NCBI GenBank assembly: GCA_027449005.1 | Contig: DAIDML010000253.1 | Coordinates: 1-5,353 of the forward strand | Direction: 5' to 3' | Origin: Erysipelotrichaceae bacterium | GTDB lineage: Bacteria > Bacillota_I > Bacilli_A > Erysipelotrichales > Erysipelotrichaceae | DNA length: 5,353 nt | Shown: positions 1 to 5,353 of the stretch, piece after piece | How the letters are laid out: each line of letters opens with the position of its first letter | Position numbering within the stretch: the stretch's first letter is position 1 | Made by a program: the position numbers and the translations under genes | Notes under the pieces: generated by a model | The model's database searches: none | Seen by the model: the letters and a program-made list of their open reading frames with translations, nothing else | Told to the model about the DNA's origin: nothing

Positions 1-168
1 GACGGCCATCCCCTTCAATGGTACTCATCATTGAGATTTGAAGCATCGCTACAATCGGCATATGATTGGAGAGAATGCCCATATCTCCTGTGGTGGTACG
101 CACATTGAGAATGGATGTTTCCATGGTTTTATTATCACCTAAGGGTGTGATCACTTGGACCTTAAACA

Positions 169-169
<1 letters not shown>
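1..169 (-). CDS. atpC: F1Fo ATP synthase epsilon subunit, N-terminal part (cut by window edge)
   Basis: Epsilon forms the foot of the central stalk with gamma, contacts the c-ring and restrains ATP hydrolysis in many bacteria. Only 56 codons plus one base are in the window. The translation begins MFKVQVITPLGDNK and continues to GDMGILSNHMPIVAML, which matches the N-terminal beta-sandwich of the family, where a TP-G motif is followed by a GDxGILxxHxPxV block (about residues 32-43). The C-terminal helical domain that does the inhibiting lies outside, so nothing can be said about regulation of ATPase activity. The ATG shares its A with the last base of the atpD stop (TAATG, 1-nt overlap) and has only a weak AGG upstream, which suggests translation is coupled to atpD. 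It is the last gene of the usual operon. No terminator can be seen because the 3' end is missing. Confidence 0.95.
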
Positions 170-2408
<2,239 letters not shown>

Positions 2409-2411
2409 GGG

Positions 2412-3932
2412 TTAGTGACCTTTCATTTGATGAAAGAGGGTTACACAACGTTCACACGCTTGCATCATCGTGGTATGAAGTTCCTCTGAAATCATCTTCT
2501 TGGTTTCAATTTCTGACAAAACATGCGCATATTCATCTTTAAAGAAACTATGGAGTTGTGCTTCAAACTCAACCACTTCATCCACTTGGATGGTTTCTAA
2601 GAATTTATGTTTTGCACTGAAAAGACTCAATACCAGTAAACTTAGTGGCATTGGGCTGTATTGTTTCTGTTTAAGCAGTTGCATCAAGCGTGCGCCATGA
2701 TCAATGATCTTCTTGGTTGCTGGATCAAGATCAGAACCAAATTGTGCGAACGCAATGAGTTCTTGGTACTGAGCTAATTCAAGTTTCAGTGAACCCGAGA
2801 CTTGTTTCATGGCTTTAGTTTGAGCTGCTGAACCAACACGGGATACGGATAGACGGCTATCCACCGCTGGTCTTATCCCTGAGTTAAAGAGTTCAGTTTG
2901 TAAGAAAAGTTGTCCATCGGTAATGGAAATCACGTTTGTAGGAATATACGCTGAGATATCACCAGCTAAGGTTTCAATGATCGGTAAAGCAGTAAGAGAA
3001 CCTCCACCATAATTGGAATTAAGCTTGGCAGCGCGCTCAAGTAAGCGAGAATGCAAGTAGAAAACATCTCCAGGATACGCTTCACGTCCTGGTGGACGAC
3101 GAAGCAGTAAGGACATGGTACGGTAAGCGACCGCATGTTTGGATAAATCATCATAGATGATGAGAACATCTTTACCTTGTTCCATCCATTCTTCACCAAT
3201 GGCACAACCTGTGTATGGTGCTAAGTATTGAAGTGGCGCCATTTCTGATGCGGTTGCGGAAACGACGGTTGTATAGTTCATCGCACCATGATTACGAAGT
3301 TTTTCCACAATCTGAGCCACCGTTGAAGCTTTTTGTCCAATCGCAACATAAATACAAATCACATTTTGATCTTTTTGATTGATGATGGTATCAATCGCAA
3401 TGGCAGTTTTACCCGTCTGTCTATCACCAATAATCAACTCACGTTGTCCACGTCCAATCGGAATCATGGAGTCAATGATCTTTAATCCTGTTTGTAAAGG
3501 TTGATTCACCGATTGACGTGTCATAACCCCAGGAGCAACACGCTCAACGGGTCTAAACGTGTTGGATTGAATCGCTGGTCCACCATCAATGGCTTGACCT
3601 AAAGCATTCACCACACGACCTAATAAATCATCCCCAACATTAACCTCGACAATACGTCCACTGCGTTTAACTTCATCTCCTTCTTTAATCAGAGAATCTT
3701 GTCCAATCAATACCGCACCGACGTGATCTTCTTCTAAGTTAAGCACCATCCCAACCACATCATGAGGGAACATTAAAAGTTCTCCTGCCATGGCTTGAGA
3801 TAATCCGTTAATCAGCGCAATACCATCCCCTACTTTAATGACGGTGCCCACGTCCTCTAGAACCAAGCGGGAATCATAGTTTTTAATTTGATCTTTTATT
3901 AAGGCACTTATTTCTTCTGGTCTAAGTTCCAT
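2412..3932 (-). CDS. atpA: F1Fo ATP synthase alpha subunit (regulatory nucleotide site)
   Basis: Alpha alternates with beta in the F1 hexamer. It binds non-catalytic nucleotide and supplies the arginine finger to the catalytic site of beta. It has 506 residues, normal for the family. Visible in order are the N-terminal barrel with [14 protein letters not shown] (31-44), Walker A GDRQTGKT at 169-176 (Lys175, Thr176), and [12 protein letters not shown] (196-207). Walker B DVLIIYDD lies at 255-262, then [19 protein letters not shown] (278-296). The signature [10 protein letters not shown] at 355-364 is directly followed by the arginine finger Arg365 in SRVGSAAQ. The C-terminal helical domain is complete. 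The start codon overlaps the end of atpH by 11 nt and is served by AAGGA at 3939-3943 with a 6-nt spacer. The residue before the Leu-Ser-Val-Ser part of the signature is Arg360, where I remember a small residue such as Gly in many relatives; the signature pattern still allows it. Confidence 0.99.
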   Translation of the reverse strand: MELRPEEISALIKDQIKNYDSRLVLEDVGTVIKVGDGIALINGLSQAMAGELLMFPHDVVGMVLNLEEDHVGAVLIGQDSLIKEGDEVKRSGRIVEVNVGDDLLGRVVNALGQAIDGGPAIQSNTFRPVERVAPGVMTRQSVNQPLQTGLKIIDSMIPIGRGQRELIIGDRQTGKTAIAIDTIINQKDQNVICIYVAIGQKASTVAQIVEKLRNHGAMNYTTVVSATASEMAPLQYLAPYTGCAIGEEWMEQGKDVLIIYDDLSKHAVAYRTMSLLLRRPPGREAYPGDVFYLHSRLLERAAKLNSNYGGGSLTALPIIETLAGDISAYIPTNVISITDGQLFLQTELFNSGIRPAVDSRLSVSRVGSAAQTKAMKQVSGSLKLELAQYQELIAFAQFGSDLDPATKKIIDHGARLMQLLKQKQYSPMPLSLLVLSLFSAKHKFLETIQVDEVVEFEAQLHSFFKDEYAHVLSEIETKKMISEELHTTMMQACERCVTLFHQMKGH

Positions 3933-4470
3933 GAGTCGTCCTTCTTTCTTGATTTAAATATGAGCGCAACTCATCAAGTTGCCCCTTCAAAGTGCCATCA
4001 AGGACAGCATCTTCCATTTCAATCTTATATCCTCCGATGAGTGAAGGTTCAACTTCATTACTGAGGATGATTTTCGCATTCCATTTCTGTGCTAAAGCAT
4101 CACTTAATTTCTTCAAGGAAGCTTCATTCATAGGACGAGATGATTTCACAACACCGCGTTTGATGTTGAGATCTTTATCAAGTTTTTGAATGACTTCTTC
4201 ACAGATCATTAAGATTTGATTGGTTCTTTTTTTATCAATACTGACATAAAGAAAACGAACCACATAGGGATGAAATGAAGATAAGGTGGATTCAATGAGT
4301 GCCTTCTTTTCAGTAAGACTAATTTGAGGTGCACTCAAAAACTCATCGAGAGACGATGTTTTAATAATGGTATGAAGCGTTTGAAACTGTTCATGAAACG
4401 TTTCAAGAAGTTGTGTTTCATGAGCAAGTTCAACCAAAGCAGTAGCATAACGTTTCGCAATCGTACTCAC
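3922..4470 (-). CDS. atpH: F1Fo ATP synthase delta subunit (peripheral stalk cap)
   Basis: Delta (the OSCP counterpart) sits on top of F1 and ties the N-terminal ends of alpha to the b-subunit stalk, so the head does not turn with the rotor. The 182-residue product has normal length. The N-terminal six-helix domain opens with [13 protein letters not shown] (4-16), the usual RYAxAL pattern. The C-terminal domain contains the family signature, [17 protein letters not shown] at 138-154 followed by [10 protein letters not shown] at 156-165. The start is GTG at 4470, nested in the atpF stop as GTGA (4-nt overlap). No good Shine-Dalgarno stands at the right distance (AAGGA is about 12 nt upstream), so expression probably depends on translation of atpF. 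The 3' end overlaps atpA by 11 nt. Sequence conservation is lower than for alpha and beta, as is normal for this subunit. Confidence 0.97.
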   Translation of the reverse strand: MSTIAKRYATALVELAHETQLLETFHEQFQTLHTIIKTSSLDEFLSAPQISLTEKKALIESTLSSFHPYVVRFLYVSIDKKRTNQILMICEEVIQKLDKDLNIKRGVVKSSRPMNEASLKKLSDALAQKWNAKIILSNEVEPSLIGGYKIEMEDAVLDGTLKGQLDELRSYLNQERRTTHGT

Positions 4471-4976
4471 GATTTAAGAACATCCTTCACATAAGCTTCA
4501 AGTAAAGCTTCATCAGCTTTGCTGTCAACCATATTTTTAAGTAATTTCTCACTGGCAAGTAAAGCCACATCCACGATTTCTTTTTGAACATCACTCATCA
4601 TTGAAGCACGTTCTGCTTCAATTTGTTGACGAGCGGATTCAAGTTTAAAGGCTACTTCTTGTTTTGCTTCATTCAAGTAATCTTCTTTGAGTCGCTTCCC
4701 TTCATTGGTTCCACGCTCAATAATCCGTGATGCTTCGTGAGCAGCACGTTGTAATTGTTCTTTGGATTCATCCAAAGTAATTTGGGCTTCATCATTTGCT
4801 TGTTTCGCATCAAGAAGTTGTTGTTGAAGAAACTCAGCTCTTTGATTAAGGTAGTTACTCACTGTATCCCATAAATATTTACGGAACAAGTAAAATAACA
4901 CCCCCGTCGCGGCAAGTTGCACCAACATCGTTCTCAAGTCAGGAAACAATTTGCCCATGATATCAACATTGATCAT
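4467..4976 (-). CDS. atpF: F1Fo ATP synthase b subunit (peripheral stalk)
   Basis: Subunit b anchors in the membrane beside subunit a and reaches up as a long helical dimer to hold delta and alpha. From the start chosen here it has 169 residues, normal for the family. One hydrophobic segment lies at about residues 15-33 (core LVQLAATGVLFYLF), followed by RKYLW at the membrane exit. Residues about 40-148 are a long, charged helix without proline and rich in Gln, Glu, Lys and Ala, as expected for a right-handed coiled coil. The C-terminal part (IVDVALLASEKLL, 134-146) resembles the delta-binding end. An ATG two codons further upstream at 4982 directly abuts the Shine-Dalgarno with no spacer, so I prefer the ATG at 4976, which is 6 nt from AAGGAGG. 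The stop TGA overlaps the GTG of atpH. The gap to atpE is 26 nt. Confidence 0.96.
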   Translation of the reverse strand: MINVDIMGKLFPDLRTMLVQLAATGVLFYLFRKYLWDTVSNYLNQRAEFLQQQLLDAKQANDEAQITLDESKEQLQRAAHEASRIIERGTNEGKRLKEDYLNEAKQEVAFKLESARQQIEAERASMMSDVQKEIVDVALLASEKLLKNMVDSKADEALLEAYVKDVLKS

Positions 4977-4982
4977 GTGCAT

Positions 4983-4989
4983 CCTCCTT
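4983..4989 (-). promoter_or_regulatory. Shine-Dalgarno of atpF that decides its start
   Basis: AAGGAGG on the minus strand is close to the ideal anti-16S complement. It ends immediately before an ATG at 4982-4980 (no spacer) and 6 nt before a second ATG at 4976-4974. The second spacing is normal and the first is not usable, so the protein should begin MINVDIMGK and not MHMINVD. Confidence 0.85.
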
Positions 4990-5002
4990 CTTTGAGTACA
5001 AC

Positions 5003-5242
5003 TTAGTTAAATACGAATAAAAGTAAGAATGAAATCAATAGACCATAAATAGCAGCTGTTTCCGCAATCGCAGCTCCTAAAATAAGCATGGAACGAATTT
5101 TAGATTCAGCTTCTGGGTTACGACCAACAGCTTCAACTGCTTTACCTGCTGCATAACCTTGACCAATACCAGTCATAGTACCTGTAAGTACCGCAATACC
5201 TGCGCCAATAGCGACTAATCCACGTGCAATATCCATATTCAA
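5003..5242 (-). CDS. atpE: F1Fo ATP synthase c subunit (membrane rotor ring), Na+-type signature
   Basis: Subunit c forms the membrane ring that carries ions past subunit a and turns the rotor. The 79-residue product is a hairpin of two membrane helices: helix 1 at about 8-38, a polar loop with Arg41-Asn42-Pro43, and helix 2 at about 50-77. Glu61 in AIAETAAIYG is the ion-carrying carboxylate. Gln28 in GIGQGYAAGK, Thr62 next to Glu61, and Tyr66 match the positions that hold Na+ in the Ilyobacter tartaricus ring (Gln32, Glu65, Ser66, Tyr70), so a Na+-binding ring is inferred. The helix-1 glycine motif has Met23 in place of one glycine. I chose TTG at 5242 because AAGGAG lies 5 nt upstream; the in-frame ATG at 5236 would give 77 residues with an 11-nt spacer and remains possible. 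The first 68 nt are duplicated in inverted orientation at the window edge. Confidence 0.97.
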   Translation of the reverse strand: MNMDIARGLVAIGAGIAVLTGTMTGIGQGYAAGKAVEAVGRNPEAESKIRSMLILGAAIAETAAIYGLLISFLLLFVFN

Positions 5243-5247
5243 TTGTT

Positions 5248-5253
5248 CTCCTT
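5248..5253 (-). promoter_or_regulatory. Shine-Dalgarno of atpE
   Basis: AAGGAG on the minus strand is 5 nt from TTG (5242) and 11 nt from ATG (5236), which favours the TTG start without excluding the ATG. Its last G is also the last base of the inverted repeat arm, so the inverted copy of the atpE start lacks this ribosome binding site. Confidence 0.75.
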
Positions 5254-5280
5254 TTAATTTGTGGTTTCTGGTTCTGATGG
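5254..5280 (-). CDS. Possible last codons of atpB (subunit a), truncated by the inverted repeat
   Basis: In the operon order atpB should end just upstream of atpE. Reading the minus strand through the spacer gives an open frame with residues PSEPETTN and a TAA stop at 5256-5254. The stop lies directly against the atpE Shine-Dalgarno, at a distance typical of this operon. A short acidic, polar tail would suit the cytoplasmic or exposed C-terminus of subunit a, but eight residues are too few to identify it. Beyond 5280 the frame runs into the inverted atpE copy, where it soon meets a stop further upstream, so the rest of atpB is absent. This is inferred from context only. Confidence 0.35.
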   Translation of the reverse strand, partial: PSEPETTN

Positions 5281-5285
5281 AACAA

Positions 5286-5353
5286 TTGAATATGGATATT
5301 GCACGTGGATTAGTCGCTATTGGCGCAGGTATTGCGGTACTTACAGGTACTAT
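5286..5353 (+). pseudogene. Inverted partial copy of the atpE start (22 codons, cut by window edge)
   Basis: On the plus strand TTG at 5286 (or ATG at 5292) opens a frame identical to the first 22 codons of atpE: MNMDIARGLVAIGAG, then IAVLTGT. It is divergent to atpE and shares no more than one base of its ribosome binding site; the sequence before it reads TGATGGAACAA instead of AAGGAGAACAA. It is therefore unlikely to be translated even if it exists in the genome. It ends at the last base of the window, so whether a full copy follows is unknown. Most likely it is an artefact. Confidence 0.6.

Larger units (their letters stand above)
5175..5353. repeat. Perfect 74-bp inverted repeat with 31-nt spacer, running to the window edge
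   Basis: Bases 5280-5353 are the exact reverse complement of 5175-5248; I compared the arms base by base and found no mismatch. The symmetry breaks at 5249/5279 (T against G), leaving a spacer of 31 nt. The left arm is the start of atpE and its leader. The right arm ends at the final base of the window, so its true length may be greater. The total lack of divergence, the position at the edge and the replacement of the expected atpB gene point to a fold-back chimera or an assembly-end artefact. A recent real inverted duplication is the alternative. Confidence 0.97.

Noticed and set aside
2500..2700. Plus-strand open frame of 66 codons
   Set aside because: It is antisense to the C-terminal part of atpA, with low-complexity Ser/Cys-rich translation typical of a shadow frame.
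2966..3205. Minus-strand open frame of 79 codons inside atpA
   Set aside because: It is a shifted frame of the well conserved alpha coding region; the correct frame is intact there, so it is not a frameshifted gene.
3992..4189. Plus-strand open frame of 65 codons
   Set aside because: It is antisense to the conserved C-terminal signature of atpH and has no support as a gene.
4467..4469. TGA read as Trp (Mollicutes-type genetic code)
   Set aside because: Trp is encoded by TGG in these genes (for example in alpha EEWMEQ), and the TGA at the end of atpF gives a protein of normal length.
5249..5353. Inverted repeat as a transcription terminator or attenuator before atpE
   Set aside because: The arms are coding sequence of atpE, far longer than a terminator stem, and there is no T-run after the stem in the direction of transcription; the spacer holds the ribosome binding site.

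Overview
The window holds an F1Fo ATP synthase operon, all on the minus strand. In transcription order (high to low coordinate) it reads atpE (c), atpF (b), atpH (delta), atpA (alpha), atpG (gamma), atpD (beta) and the first 56 codons of atpC (epsilon), which runs off the left edge. This is the standard bacterial order B-E-F-H-A-G-D-C. The genes are packed almost end to end: the junctions are either overlaps (4 nt b/delta, 11 nt delta/alpha, 1 nt beta/epsilon) or gaps of 3 to 26 nt. No promoter or terminator is visible inside, so transcription must start beyond the right edge and finish beyond the left edge.

The organism looks like a low-to-moderate GC member of the Firmicutes (Bacillota), with strong AAGGAGG-type ribosome binding sites and standard use of TGG for Trp and TGA as a stop. 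The protein character suggests the Erysipelotrichia or a nearby lineage, but this is an impression from sequence style and not a database result. All catalytic motifs of alpha and beta are intact, so the F1 part looks functional. The c subunit carries the residues associated with Na+ coordination (Gln28, Glu61, Thr62, Tyr66), which suggests a sodium-coupled enzyme.

The right edge (5175-5353) is the anomalous part. Upstream of atpE one expects the end of atpB (subunit a). Instead, after 31 nt, the sequence turns back on itself: 5280-5353 is an exact reverse complement of 5175-5248, the start of atpE. The 74-bp arms are perfect and the second arm runs to the last base of the window. This is most simply a fold-back chimera from amplification or assembly at a contig end; a real inverted duplication is possible but would disrupt atpB and trap the atpE start codon in a stem. 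The 31-nt spacer still contains what could be the last few codons of atpB. Apart from this edge, I see an ordinary housekeeping operon and no sign of a new system.
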